DNA from: Corynebacterium ciconiae DSM 44920
GTDB lineage: Bacteria; Actinomycetota; Actinomycetes; Mycobacteriales; Mycobacteriaceae
DNA: 64,000 nucleotides
Direction of reading: 5' to 3'
NCBI RefSeq assembly: GCF_030440575.1
Contig: NZ_CP047189.1
Coordinates: 868,001-932,000 of the forward strand
Shown: one piece after another, positions 26,637 through 35,245 of the stretch
How the letters are laid out: every line of letters starts with the position of its first letter
Position numbering within the stretch: the stretch's first letter is position 1
The notes under the pieces: model-generated
What the model was told of the DNA's origin: nothing
The model's input: the letters and a program-made list of their open reading frames with translations, nothing else
The model's database searches: none
Program-made: the position numbers and the translations under genes

Positions 26637-26986
26637 AGTCCTCAACGAGCCGGCGCCTGTCATCACCGCACTCACCACTGGTGGGTGCGGTTATGTGTAT
26701 CGGGGACTCAAGGCACCGAAGAATGGCGCCTAAGGCGGTGGTGTGATCAACTTCGCCAGAACGTGGCCGTGTGGCCTCATCTCGCATGGGGTGCGGCGGT
26801 GTGCTCTCGAATGGCAATGTTGGTTTATGCCTGTTTATCCAGCATTTGTGTGGTTTTACGGACGTTTCTGTGGATAAAACAACAGGGTGGTGTGGGGTTG
26901 TTGGGTGGCGTCACCGCGCCTTCCAGCGCTTTCTTTCTTTCGCGGCGTGTAGCCGGATTGCGTATTGAGCACTACAGTGGGAAAGC
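26637..26986 (+). promoter_or_regulatory. lgt-pyk intergenic region
   Basis: The 350-bp gap holds the lgt terminator at its left end. A 15-base sequence GGCGGTGGTGTGATC (26734-26748) also occurs upstream of the trpC-like gene (24773-24787). A perfect DnaA-box sequence TGTGGATAA lies at 26869-26877, and TACAGT (26973-26978) lies 8 nt before the pyk start. No coding frame is convincing. Confidence 0.45.
26665..26691 (+). terminator. terminator after lgt
   Basis: A 13-bp inverted repeat (ACCGCACTCACCA with TGGTGGGTGCGGT, one G-U pair) followed by TTATGTGTAT. Confidence 0.6.
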
Positions 26987-28456
26987 GTGAATAGGAGAAC
27001 GAAAATCGTATGTACCCTCGGTCCGGCCGTTGCTAGTGAGGAGGGCATTCTTGAGCTCGTCAAATCTGGCATGGACGTGGCTCGCCTGAATTTCTCGCAC
27101 GGTGATCACTCCGACCATGAGCAGAACTATCGGTGGGTGCGTGAGGCCACCGATAAGACTGGTCACGCTGTCGGCATCCTCGCCGACCTGCAAGGCCCCA
27201 AGATTCGCTTGGGTCGCTTCATCGACGGCTCCACTATGTGGGAGACCGGCGAGACCGTCCGCATCACTGTGGACGATGTGCAGGGCACCCATGACCGCGT
27301 GTCCACCACCTACAAGAACCTGGCTCAGGACGCCAAGCCCGGCGACCGTCTGCTGGTTGACGATGGCAAGGTTGGCCTCGTCTGCATCGAGGTCGACGGC
27401 AACGATGTGGTCTGTGAGGTCACCGAAGGTGGCCCGGTGTCGAATAACAAGGGTGTGTCGCTGCCTGGCATGGACATTTCCGTGCCGGCCCTGTCCGAGA
27501 AGGACATCAAGGATCTGCGCTTCGCCCTCAAGCTGGGCGTGGACTTCATCGCCCTGTCCTTCGTCCGCTCCCCGGCTGACGTGGAGCTGGTGCACAAGGT
27601 GATGGATGAGGAAGGCCGCCGCGTTCCCGTCATCGCCAAGCTGGAGAAGCCCGAGGCCGTGGAGGCACTCGAATCTGTGGTGCTGGCCTTCGACGCCATC
27701 ATGGTCGCCCGTGGTGATCTCGGCGTGGAGGTGCCCTTGGAAGAGGTGCCGCTGGTGCAGAAGCGTGCGATCCAGATCGCCCGCGAGAACGCCAAGCCGG
27801 TCATCGTGGCTACTCAGATGCTCGACTCCATGATCGAGAACTCTCGCCCGACCCGCGCCGAGGCCTCCGACGTGGCCAACGCCGTGCTGGACGGCGCCGA
27901 TGCTGTCATGCTCTCCGGTGAGACATCCGTGGGTGTGGATCCGCACAACGTGGTGCGCACCATGTCCCGCATTGTTCGCGTGGCGGAGAAGGATGGCGAT
28001 GTGCCGCAGCTGACTCACGTTCCGCGCACCAAGCGTGGCGTGATCACCTACTCTGCTCGCGATATTGCACAGCGACTCAACGCCAAGGCTCTCGTGGCCT
28101 TTACTACCTCCGGCGATACCGCTAAGCGCCTGGCCCGCCTGCGCTGCCCGCTACCGTTGTTGGTCTTCACCCCGGATCCTGCTGTGCGCTCTCAGCTTGC
28201 ACTGTCGTGGGGTGCCGAGACCTTCCTCACCGATGATGTTCATGACACCGATGAGATGATGATGACCGTGGACGAGGCCCTGCTGTCCATGAGCGAATAT
28301 GAACGCGATGATGTCATGGTGGTTGTGGCCGGTACTCCTCCCGGAATCCCCGGTAACACCAACATGATTCAGGTGCACATGCTCGGCGATAACTCCCGCG
28401 CCGCCAAGGCCGAGGAAGCGTCGACAAGCGGCACGAGCACCGCAACCGCCAAGTAG
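26987..28456 (+). CDS. pyk: pyruvate kinase
   Basis: Glycolytic enzyme forming pyruvate and ATP from phosphoenolpyruvate. The 489-residue product starts NRRTKIVCTLGPAVAS and has ARLNFSHGDH, the metal-binding EKPEAVEAL, the signature MVARGDLGVEVP, and MLSGETSVG. The GTG start is 8 nt after TACAGT, so the transcript may be leaderless or have a very short GGGAAAGC leader. It stands alone, with a strong terminator behind it. Confidence 0.97.
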   Translation: MNRRTKIVCTLGPAVASEEGILELVKSGMDVARLNFSHGDHSDHEQNYRWVREATDKTGHAVGILADLQGPKIRLGRFIDGSTMWETGETVRITVDDVQGTHDRVSTTYKNLAQDAKPGDRLLVDDGKVGLVCIEVDGNDVVCEVTEGGPVSNNKGVSLPGMDISVPALSEKDIKDLRFALKLGVDFIALSFVRSPADVELVHKVMDEEGRRVPVIAKLEKPEAVEALESVVLAFDAIMVARGDLGVEVPLEEVPLVQKRAIQIARENAKPVIVATQMLDSMIENSRPTRAEASDVANAVLDGADAVMLSGETSVGVDPHNVVRTMSRIVRVAEKDGDVPQLTHVPRTKRGVITYSARDIAQRLNAKALVAFTTSGDTAKRLARLRCPLPLLVFTPDPAVRSQLALSWGAETFLTDDVHDTDEMMMTVDEALLSMSEYERDDVMVVVAGTPPGIPGNTNMIQVHMLGDNSRAAKAEEASTSGTSTATAK

Positions 28457-28480
28457 GCGCGAACGCTACGCATCGTTCTC

Positions 28481-28517
28481 GAGGGCCCCAGCCGCAATCA
28501 CCGCGGTTGGGGCCCTC
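28481..28517 (+). terminator. pyk terminator
   Basis: A 15-bp stem (GAGGGCCCCAGCCGC with GCGGTTGGGGCCCTC) and a 7-nt loop, followed by GCTGGTTTC. Confidence 0.85.
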
Positions 28518-28543
28518 GCTGGTTTCTCAGCTGTATATAGAAC

Positions 28544-28586
28544 GACCACCGATTCCTTTCTTAGTTAGGAGAGGGGATCGGTGGTC
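28544..28586 (-). terminator. terminator of the convergent amidohydrolase gene
   Basis: A 13-bp stem (GACCACCGATTCC with GGGATCGGTGGTC, one wobble pair) around a 17-nt loop, 31 bp past the minus-strand stop codon. Confidence 0.7.
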
Positions 28587-28616
28587 TCTGCATGCGACCG
28601 ATAGCGGCCTAGGGGG

Positions 28617-30062
28617 TTACTTTCGCAGCTCGTGGGCGCGGTGGGCTGCCTCGGCATCGGGGAGGTTGGCCGATTCCACCACGGCCTCGGAGCGTACTTC
28701 GGTGGGATCCGAGGGGAGATCCTTGGGCAGGTTCGCCTCGTGTGGACGCTGGGTGGTGGCCTCGGAGTTGTCGTCGACCAAATAGGTCAATACCGCGCAC
28801 AAAGCGGCCTTGGTGGAGGCCTCCACTGAGGGCTCATAGTCCGGCAGGAAGTCGCCGGCGTGGTTGACTGGAACATCCTCGATTCGGTCCTCAGCGAGTG
28901 CCTTGTTCCACTGCTCGCGGGGGGTGATGCCCACCAGCCAGAAGAAGTAGGGGGCGCCAAAGGCGCGGGGAATGTTGGTGAAGTCCTCCGAAGCGGTCCA
29001 ACGCTTGGCGTCCACGCTTTCTTCGCCGAAAACCTCGTCGAAGGTGTAGCGCACATGGGAGTAGACCACCGGATCGTTATCGGTGAGCTCGCCGTGGTTA
29101 GAGAAGCGGAACTCGGGGGCACGCTCGCAGCCGGAGGCTTGGCATTCGCCGTGCACCACGCGCTTGATGGCCTGGTAGGTCTTGCGCTTGACCTCGTTGT
29201 CATAAAAGCGGCAGTTGAGCACCAGTGTGGCCTCGCCGGGCACAGTGTTGTTGGTGTGGCCGGAGATGAGCGAGCCCACGGTGATCACAGCAAAGTCATT
29301 GGGGTTGATCTCGCGTCCTACGATGCCTTGGAGGCGCACCACGATCATCGCCGCCAAATAGGTGGGGTCGATGGAGTTGTGGGGCATAGATCCGTGCGCG
29401 GACTTACCGTAGAGTTTGATGGTGATGGTGTCGCAGGCGGCCAACGCGGCACCTGGGCGGGAGAGAATCCGGCCGGCCGGGCCGGCGATCACGTGCTGGC
29501 CGAAGCAGACATCGGGCTTGGGGATGATATCGGCCAGTCCATCGTTGACCATCGCGGCCGCGCCGACCGAGATTTCCTCAGCTGGCTGGAAGAGTGCGAC
29601 GAAAGTTCCCGACCAGCTGTCGCGGGTGGCGTCCATGACGGCGCAGGCCCCCAGCAGGGCGGTGGTGTGCATGTCGTGCCCGCAGGCGTGCATGATCGGG
29701 GTCTCCACCCCGGATTCGCGCACGCGGGTACGGGTAGAGGCGTAAATAGCGCCGGAGGTTTCCTTCACCGGCAGGGCATCGAAGTCGGCGCGAAAAAGGG
29801 CGGTGGGGCCGTCACCATTGCGGAAGATAGCGACGATTCCGTGGCCACCGATGCCCGTGTGAACCTCACAGTCGAAGTGACGCAGCTGGGCAGCAATCTT
29901 GCGCGCGGTTTCCACCTCGAAGCCGGACAGCTCCGGATTGGCGTGCATATCCTGGTAGAAGGCCTTCTGCCAGTCGAGTTTCACCCCGTGATTCTCAATG
30001 ATCGTCTTGATAGTCCGGCTCTTATCGCGCGCGTGCGCCGAGGCGGCTGTGGTGTCATTCAC
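28617..30062 (-). CDS. M20 family amidohydrolase / peptidase
   Basis: A 481-residue cytoplasmic metal-dependent amidohydrolase of the M20D type (N-acyl-amino-acid or IAA-conjugate hydrolase relatives). Metal-binding motifs are HACGHDMHTTALLG, FQPAEE and FGQHV; the dimerisation domain begins near GKSAHGSMPHNSIDP. The last 60 residues are an unusual polar, acidic extension (NLPKDLPSDPTEVRSEAVVE). The GTG at 30062 is preferred because AAAGGAACAAGG precedes it; an ATG at 30113 would add 17 residues. The acyl specificity cannot be told. Confidence 0.88.
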   Translation of the reverse strand: MNDTTAASAHARDKSRTIKTIIENHGVKLDWQKAFYQDMHANPELSGFEVETARKIAAQLRHFDCEVHTGIGGHGIVAIFRNGDGPTALFRADFDALPVKETSGAIYASTRTRVRESGVETPIMHACGHDMHTTALLGACAVMDATRDSWSGTFVALFQPAEEISVGAAAMVNDGLADIIPKPDVCFGQHVIAGPAGRILSRPGAALAACDTITIKLYGKSAHGSMPHNSIDPTYLAAMIVVRLQGIVGREINPNDFAVITVGSLISGHTNNTVPGEATLVLNCRFYDNEVKRKTYQAIKRVVHGECQASGCERAPEFRFSNHGELTDNDPVVYSHVRYTFDEVFGEESVDAKRWTASEDFTNIPRAFGAPYFFWLVGITPREQWNKALAEDRIEDVPVNHAGDFLPDYEPSVEASTKAALCAVLTYLVDDNSEATTQRPHEANLPKDLPSDPTEVRSEAVVESANLPDAEAAHRAHELRK

Positions 30063-30225
30063 GGGGGTACTACCTTGTTCCTTTCGCAAAAATGCGTGCA
30101 GTGGATATGTCATGCCCGAACAGCGCTGTCCTACCTCACTGCAGCTAGGCCCAGAATGGGCGAGCCAGTGGGTGGGAAAAACAGCAAACGCTGGGCGTCT
30201 TCAACCCTAGAGGCGCACTTAGCGT

Positions 30226-30249
30226 GGCACAAGGGCTTGGCGTTGTGCC
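30226..30249 (-). terminator. hairpin at the end of the MFS gene
   Basis: GGCACAA/TTGTGCC with a 10-nt loop, directly after the MFS stop codon; no T-run. Confidence 0.4.
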
Positions 30250-31502
30250 TATACCCCTGATGTCGAGACGCTCGGGCTGGAGCTGGTGGCGGTGAGGTGG
30301 TGTGCTCGCAGTAACCACCGACCGGTACCGGCGGCACCTGCTGTCGCCAGTACGACCAGTGTCCACGCCGCAGCGGGAATCCCAGCGTGGCTACCCACGA
30401 GCCCTGCGGCTGGATAGGTGAGCAGATAGCAGGCGTGGGATGCGCTGAATTGGGTGGCAAACACCGCGGTTCTCGTGGTGGAGTCGCTATGGCGGCGCAG
30501 GATCCGCGAGCTCGGGGTGGCGATCAGCGCGCAGCTCGAGCCGAGTGCGAACCACAGCAGACATATCAGCCACCAAGGGCGGACATGGTTGAGCGCGAGT
30601 GCGCTGAGGCTGAGAAGGAGCACAGCCGCTATGCATCCGGTGGTGATCACTGCGAGGTCTGATGCGTAATGCAGCAGCCTGGGTAAGACGACAGCCACCA
30701 CCATGGAGCCAGCGCCGAAGAACGCGAGCAGCACGCCCAGATCTCCCTCGGGTCGGTGGTAATGCTCGCGCACCACCACGACGCTGGTGATGATCACCAT
30801 GGCCATCGCTGAGGCCACGGCGAGGTTGGACCAAGCTACGGCCCGGAGTTCGGCGCTGCAGCGAAAGATGCGGGCTCCACTGAGAGTGCGGTGGAGAAAG
30901 GATTCGTCCTGTGGGGCGTTGTGGTGGCGTCGATACGCATCGATGCGCGCGCTGAGAACGAGGACCGCGGAAGCGCAGAAACCAAAAATGGTGCCGATAA
31001 ACAGCAGGTGGTAGCTCATCACCGTCAGTAGCGCGGCAGCGAGCAACGGCGAAAGCACAGACTCCAGGTCATAGGCCAGCCGCGACAGAGAGAGGGCGTG
31101 GGTGTAGTCCTCTTCATCACTAAGAATCTCCGGAATGAGAGCCTGGAAGGTGGGGGTGAACGTGGCCGATGCCGCCTGCAGCACAAAGATCACCACGTAG
31201 ATCTGCCAGGGCTCGTGAACAAAAGGCAGCGCGCAGGCCATGAGGGCGCGAATACCGTCCGCGGCAACCAGCACCACGGTCGGATTCCGATCAGCGAGCA
31301 GCGCGGTGATCACTGGGGAGAGTGCAACATAGGCAATGATTTTGATGCTCAAAGCTGTGGCCAGGACACTAGCGGCGCGGCTGCCTGCGATATCAAAGGC
31401 GAGAAGTCCCAACGCCACCGTGAGCAGGCCCGTGCCAACGAGGGCGATCACCTGGGCAGAGAACAACCGCGCGTAGCGACGATGGCCAAGTATAGAAAGC
31501 AT
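30249..31502 (-). CDS. MFS transporter downstream of ArsR regulator
   Basis: A 417-residue MFS protein with about 12 membrane segments; the N-terminus MLSILGHRRYARLFSAQVIA matches the DHA3-like exporter group. Its start lies 11 bp after the ArsR-family gene, so the two form an operon in which the regulator probably controls the transporter. Metal or small-ion export is suggested by the regulator's family, but the transporter itself shows no His-rich metal site. A 15/16 copy of the dispersed repeat lies in the central loop (DAYRRHHN). Confidence 0.85.
   Translation of the reverse strand: MLSILGHRRYARLFSAQVIALVGTGLLTVALGLLAFDIAGSRAASVLATALSIKIIAYVALSPVITALLADRNPTVVLVAADGIRALMACALPFVHEPWQIYVVIFVLQAASATFTPTFQALIPEILSDEEDYTHALSLSRLAYDLESVLSPLLAAALLTVMSYHLLFIGTIFGFCASAVLVLSARIDAYRRHHNAPQDESFLHRTLSGARIFRCSAELRAVAWSNLAVASAMAMVIITSVVVVREHYHRPEGDLGVLLAFFGAGSMVVAVVLPRLLHYASDLAVITTGCIAAVLLLSLSALALNHVRPWWLICLLWFALGSSCALIATPSSRILRRHSDSTTRTAVFATQFSASHACYLLTYPAAGLVGSHAGIPAAAWTLVVLATAGAAGTGRWLLRAHHLTATSSSPSVSTSGV
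30923..30938 (+). repeat. dispersed 16-bp repeat, 15/16 match (GATACGC variant)
   Basis: Antisense inside the MFS gene. It has the same single substitution as the copy in metP. Confidence 0.55.
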
Positions 31503-31513
31503 GAGCCAGTCTC

Positions 31514-31915
31514 TTAGTGCTGATGGGGGCGTGCCAGCCCATTGGGGCTGACGGCGTGTTCGGCTTGGTTCATGGCTTCGCTGATGAGCTGGATGGCGTG
31601 CTCGTCCGTGAGGGCGTAGTACACGCTGGTTCCTTGGTGGCGGGTAGTCACCATGCGGGCGAGGCGCATTTTGGCGAGGTGCTGAGAGACTGTGGCGGGG
31701 CGCTTGCCAACGGTGGCGGAAATCTCATTGACGCTAATCTCCGCAGCGCGGCCCAAGGTGAGAATGATGCGGATCCGGGTGGGATCCGCGAGTAGCTTGA
31801 GCACCTCTGCGGCGGCGAGCTCGAGTGCGCCGCTTTCGGTAATGGCGGGAACGTGCACGTGATCGCTGGGGGTGCGGGAATGAATCTGATTCGCTAACCG
31901 CTTATCTTCGTGCAT
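31514..31915 (-). CDS. ArsR/SmtB family metal-responsive repressor
   Basis: A 133-residue winged-helix repressor. LLADPTRIRIILTL and the recognition helix KRPATVSQHLAKMRLARM are clear. The C-terminal alpha5 metal site of NmtR/SmtB-type sensors is partly conserved: D and H in TDEHAIQ and H in NQAEH, with Gln where the third ligand (His) usually sits. The N-terminus (HEDK, DHVHVP) and the C-terminus (RPHQH) are His-rich and may add ligands, as in NmtR. Its promoter and start codon are covered by a perfect inverted repeat, and the transcript is probably leaderless. It controls the adjoining MFS gene by inference. Confidence 0.88.
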   Translation of the reverse strand: MHEDKRLANQIHSRTPSDHVHVPAITESGALELAAAEVLKLLADPTRIRIILTLGRAAEISVNEISATVGKRPATVSQHLAKMRLARMVTTRHQGTSVYYALTDEHAIQLISEAMNQAEHAVSPNGLARPHQH

Positions 31916-31925
31916 ATGAAGATAA
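31902..31925. promoter_or_regulatory. ArsR operator over start codon and -10
   Basis: Perfect 8-bp arms TTATCTTC and GAAGATAA are separated by 8 bp. The regulator's ATG lies in the spacer, and the minus-strand -10 (TATTAT) overlaps the outer arm, 6 nt before the ATG. This fits tight autorepression of a leaderless gene. Confidence 0.7.
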
Positions 31926-31988
31926 TAGGATTAGAGTGACGCGGCGGTCAAGGGACGTAGGAGGTGAGGTGCGCCTAGAGTAGTGGCT

Positions 31989-32651
31989 ATGACCACACTC
32001 ACATCTGAGGCGCTGCACACCGCCGGCATCAGCGCCGAGCCCTACTCGGCACCGGCCCAGCGTTCCGCTTTCGTGCTTGTCGACGGCCAATATGACTTCG
32101 TGGAAGGAGGCGCCCTCGGGGTGGAGGGAGGAACCCGCGCCCTCGCCGGGGTGGCGGAGTTTCTCGCCGCACACGCCGCCAACTACGCGGTCTGTGCCGT
32201 CACCCGTGACTGGCACATTGATCCCGGGGCGCACTTTTCCGAGCAGCCAGACTTTGCAGAAAGCTGGCCGCGCCACTGCGTGGCAGGCACCACCGGCGCT
32301 GAGCTGCATCCCCAGGCCCTCCGGGCGCTTGATAACGCCGCGGCCGCTCACCCAGGCCAGATCCGCATCGATGTGACCAAGGGGGAATACAGCGCTGCGT
32401 ACTCGGGTTTCGAAGGGGCCACCGCCGGCGGCACCAGCTTGGCCGATGCGCTGCGTGGGCACGAGGTGGCGAGCATCGACGTGGCAGGAATTGCCACCGA
32501 TTATTGTGTGCGGGCCACCTGCCTCGACGGCCTCGCCGCAGGCTTCGAGGTGCGTCTACTTGTACCCCTCAGCGCTGGGGTGGCCGAGCCTAGCTCGGTG
32601 GAGGCACTCGCAGAGATCCGCCGGCGCGGCGTCCACCTGCTAGTCGTTTAA
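31989..32651 (+). CDS. pncA: nicotinamidase / pyrazinamidase (PncA)
   Basis: A cysteine hydrolase converting nicotinamide to nicotinate in NAD salvage (and activating pyrazinamide). The 220 residues carry the triad D32 (VLVDGQYDF), K131 (VTKGEYSAAY) and C173 (ATDYCVRAT), and the metal ligands D74, H76, H82 in TRDWHIDPGAHFS, with WPRHCVAGT following. TAGAGT lies 7 nt before the ATG, so the mRNA is probably leaderless; a GTG at 31983 is a less likely start. It is divergent from the ArsR gene with 73 bp between them. Confidence 0.93.
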   Translation: MTTLTSEALHTAGISAEPYSAPAQRSAFVLVDGQYDFVEGGALGVEGGTRALAGVAEFLAAHAANYAVCAVTRDWHIDPGAHFSEQPDFAESWPRHCVAGTTGAELHPQALRALDNAAAAHPGQIRIDVTKGEYSAAYSGFEGATAGGTSLADALRGHEVASIDVAGIATDYCVRATCLDGLAAGFEVRLLVPLSAGVAEPSSVEALAEIRRRGVHLLVV

Positions 32652-32686
32652 GAGCTAGCCCTAGGGCCTGCTAGGCGGGTTACCTG

Positions 32687-33217
32687 CTAGGAGTTCGGGG
32701 CGAAGGCTCGGAGGATCGCGTCATTGAAGGCGGGAAGATCCGCTGGGGTGCGGGAGGAAATGAGCGTGCCATCAACGCACACCTCCTCATCCACCCACGT
32801 GGCCCCAGCGTTTACGAGGTCAGTCTTCATCGAGTGATAGGAGGTGAGGGTGCGGCCACGCAGCACGTCGGCGTCGCACAGGATCCAGCCGCCGTGGCAG
32901 ATCACCCCCACCGGCTTGGTGGCCTCAACGATCTGCTTCACGAAAGCCACCGCCGGAGCGTCGGTGCGAATGGAGTCCGCGTTTGCGGTACCGCCAGGCA
33001 GCAGCAGGCAGTCATAGTTGGCGGCGTCGGCCTCGGCGGTGGTTCGGTCCACCTGCACGGTGGATCCCTTCTTGCCCTCGATCGTGCCGCTATCGGGGGA
33101 GAGCACATGCACCTCGGCGCCCGCCTCGGTGAGTGCGGCGATCGGGCTAGAGAGCTCGTCATCTTCGAATCCGTGTGTGGCTACCACGGCCACGGTGATA
33201 GAGCTGAGAGAAGACAC
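32687..33217 (-). CDS. DJ-1/PfpI family protein
   Basis: A 176-residue cytoplasmic protein of the PfpI subgroup (type 1 glutamine-amidotransferase fold), related to intracellular proteases, chaperones and glyoxalase/deglycase proteins. The nucleophile elbow is Cys107 in VICHGGW, with the acidic elbow residue in HGFEDDE near residue 17. The GTG at 33217 is chosen because GAAAGGA precedes it by 10 nt; an ATG at 33241 would add eight residues without a ribosome-binding site. It is convergent with pncA and alone on its strand. Confidence 0.88.
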   Translation of the reverse strand: MSSLSSITVAVVATHGFEDDELSSPIAALTEAGAEVHVLSPDSGTIEGKKGSTVQVDRTTAEADAANYDCLLLPGGTANADSIRTDAPAVAFVKQIVEATKPVGVICHGGWILCDADVLRGRTLTSYHSMKTDLVNAGATWVDEEVCVDGTLISSRTPADLPAFNDAILRAFAPNS

Positions 33218-33341
33218 TATGCACACGTCCTTTCGGTTCATCTCATCATGCGGCTAGGTTGCGGCCCCAGCCTAGAACAACGCGGGACCTGGTGGCCACC
33301 GTTGAACGCGGTACCGCCGGTGCAGTCGGGGAGAGTAAGGC

Positions 33342-33371
33342 CCCGCGGGCCACTACAACTACACCCGCGGG
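33342..33371 (-). terminator. metS terminator candidate
   Basis: Two copies of the self-complementary CCCGCGGG, 14 bp apart, can pair; on the minus strand the hairpin is followed by CTTACTCTCC. Confidence 0.5.
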
Positions 33372-33425
33372 CAACAATGAGCTGTCGCGCGCGGGTGAGC
33401 GTTATCTACTGAGAAGGTGCTGGAT

Positions 33426-33593
33426 CTACTTCTTTTCCAGCTTCAGCAGGATGTCATCGTCGGCCTTAGGATCGGTGCCGAGAAAACCGGAGGTCTCATC
33501 GGGGTGCTTCATCAGCTGCACGCTGAAATACACCAAGCCGCCCCAAATGATGAGGATGAACAGTGCCATCATGATGATTGCGGTTCCGGTCAT
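33426..33593 (-). CDS. metS: MetS, small subunit of methionine/alanine importer
   Basis: A 55-residue protein beginning MTGTAIIMMALFILIIWGGL, with one membrane helix (about 5-25) and a polar tail ending DDDILLKLEKK. Size, composition and position match MetS, the small subunit that works with the sodium-dependent transporter MetP in C. glutamicum (family MaAIMP small subunit). The ATG lies 2 bp after the metP stop, so translation is coupled. A 30-bp self-complementary structure some 55 bp downstream may terminate the operon. Confidence 0.85.
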   Translation of the reverse strand: MTGTAIIMMALFILIIWGGLVYFSVQLMKHPDETSGFLGTDPKADDDILLKLEKK

Positions 33594-33595
33594 GA

Positions 33596-35245
33596 TTAGT
33601 GCACCTCCTTGGTGTCAGCGGCCTTGTGTAGGTCCGCCTCGGGGCCGTTGTCGTCAATACCGCGGAAGCCGAGTGAGTGATCGACCGCCACGCCAAAATC
33701 TGAGCCGGGAGGGCCATCGAGGGTTTGGTTGCCGCGCCACGGCAGGATTGTCAGGGCCATGCAGCCGACGAAGATGATGCCGATCACGCCCCAACCGTAG
33801 ATACCCAGCTGAGAAGCGGAGTAGCCCTCATAGGGCTCGGCGATAAGGTTGGTGATTTCCTGGAAAAGGATGATGGCTAGCACCACAGGGGTGATGTTGG
33901 CGACGAAGATACGCCAGGTATTGCCCACACGGAAGGAGGAGACGGCGTTGAGGTGCAGCGCCAGCTCATCGGTGCGGTGCAAGATCCAGTCCACCACGAT
34001 AATCGCGGCGATAGCCACGGCGACGATGCCGATGTTATTGGTGAACTTATCCACGATGTCCAAGGTGACCAGGCCAGAGGTGGTGGGGAAGAAGACCATG
34101 GCGATTAAGGCCATGGAGCCGCCCACTACCAGCACAGCCTGCACACGCGGCAGGTCGAACTTGTCCTGGAAAGCGCCGATAACTACCTCGAGCAGGGACT
34201 GCAGGGAGGTGATGCCGGCGATCACGAGGCAGGCGAAGAACACCACGCCGAAGATTGAGCCCCACAGTCCACCCATTTCGGAAATTACGGTGGGGAAGGC
34301 CACGAAGGCCAGGCCGGGACCAGAGGAGGTGACCTCATCCACGCCCACTCCGGCCTGGGTAGCCATGAAGCCGAGGGTGGCGAACACGCCGATGCCGGCA
34401 AGCACCTCGAAGGAGGAGTTGGCGAACGCGGCCACCAGCCCAGTGCCGGTGAGGTTCGAGCGCGGCTTGAGATAAGAGGAGTAGGTGAGCATGATGCCGA
34501 AGGCCACCGAGAGCGAGAAGAAGATCTGGCCATAGGCGGCGATCCACACCGTTGGGTTGCTCAGCGCCGACCAATCCGGTGTGAAGAAAGCATTGAGGCC
34601 GGTGGCCGCGCCGGGCAGGGTGAGCGAGTAGACCACCATGCCGATGAAGAGCACAGCCAACACCGGAATGGCCCAGGTGGACAGGCGGCCAATGCCCTTA
34701 TCCACACCGAGTGCCAGCACTGCGAGGACTAGCACCCACACCACGGCGAGCACGATGGCGATCGGCCACACGAAGTCGAGGCTGTTGATCGAGGTGGCGT
34801 CGATACGCAGGAAGTCGTTGAAGAAGTACTCCTCGGCGTTATCGCCCCAGGACTTGCCGATGGAGCTAAAAGCGTAGATGGCTGCCCACGCGATGATCAC
34901 CGAGTAGTAGATGGTGATGAAGAAGGACACGCCCACTTGGAACCAGCCCACCGGCTCGGTCCAGGACTTCAGGCGGCGAAACGCCTTCGGGGCGGAGCCG
35001 CGGAAGCGGTGTCCCACGGCGAAGTCGAAGAACAGCAGCGGAATACCTGCGGTGATGAGCGCGACAATATAGGGGATCAGGAAGGCGCCGCCGCCGGATT
35101 GGTAGGCGACATAAGGGAAACGCCAGATGTTTCCCAGGCCCACAGCGGAGCCAATGGCGGCGAAGAGGAAGGCCTGCCGCGAAGAGAATGTCTCGCGACC
35201 CTGCGTGGCCTCTGCGCTACCTGCGGTGCTCGTGGAGGTAGACAT
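33596..35245 (-). CDS. metP: MetP, sodium-dependent methionine/alanine transporter (NSS family)
   Basis: A 549-residue neurotransmitter:sodium symporter family protein with about 12 membrane segments. The family sodium/substrate site is in GSAVGLGNIWRFPYVAY near residue 32. The partner MetS gene follows directly, which separates it from other bacterial NSS members. Upstream, two overlapping palindromes sit just after a likely -10 sequence. A 15/16 copy of the dispersed repeat (LRIDATS) lies in an extracellular loop. Confidence 0.92.
   Translation of the reverse strand: MSTSTSTAGSAEATQGRETFSSRQAFLFAAIGSAVGLGNIWRFPYVAYQSGGGAFLIPYIVALITAGIPLLFFDFAVGHRFRGSAPKAFRRLKSWTEPVGWFQVGVSFFITIYYSVIIAWAAIYAFSSIGKSWGDNAEEYFFNDFLRIDATSINSLDFVWPIAIVLAVVWVLVLAVLALGVDKGIGRLSTWAIPVLAVLFIGMVVYSLTLPGAATGLNAFFTPDWSALSNPTVWIAAYGQIFFSLSVAFGIMLTYSSYLKPRSNLTGTGLVAAFANSSFEVLAGIGVFATLGFMATQAGVGVDEVTSSGPGLAFVAFPTVISEMGGLWGSIFGVVFFACLVIAGITSLQSLLEVVIGAFQDKFDLPRVQAVLVVGGSMALIAMVFFPTTSGLVTLDIVDKFTNNIGIVAVAIAAIIVVDWILHRTDELALHLNAVSSFRVGNTWRIFVANITPVVLAIILFQEITNLIAEPYEGYSASQLGIYGWGVIGIIFVGCMALTILPWRGNQTLDGPPGSDFGVAVDHSLGFRGIDDNGPEADLHKAADTKEVH
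34793..34808 (+). repeat. dispersed 16-bp repeat, 15/16 match (GATACGC variant)
   Basis: Antisense inside metP, encoding RIDAT on the coding strand. Confidence 0.55.

Noticed and set aside
26869..26877. DnaA box TGTGGATAA as sign of a replication origin
   Set aside because: It is a single perfect box in the pyk upstream region, without a cluster, AT-rich stretch, dnaA or dnaN nearby.
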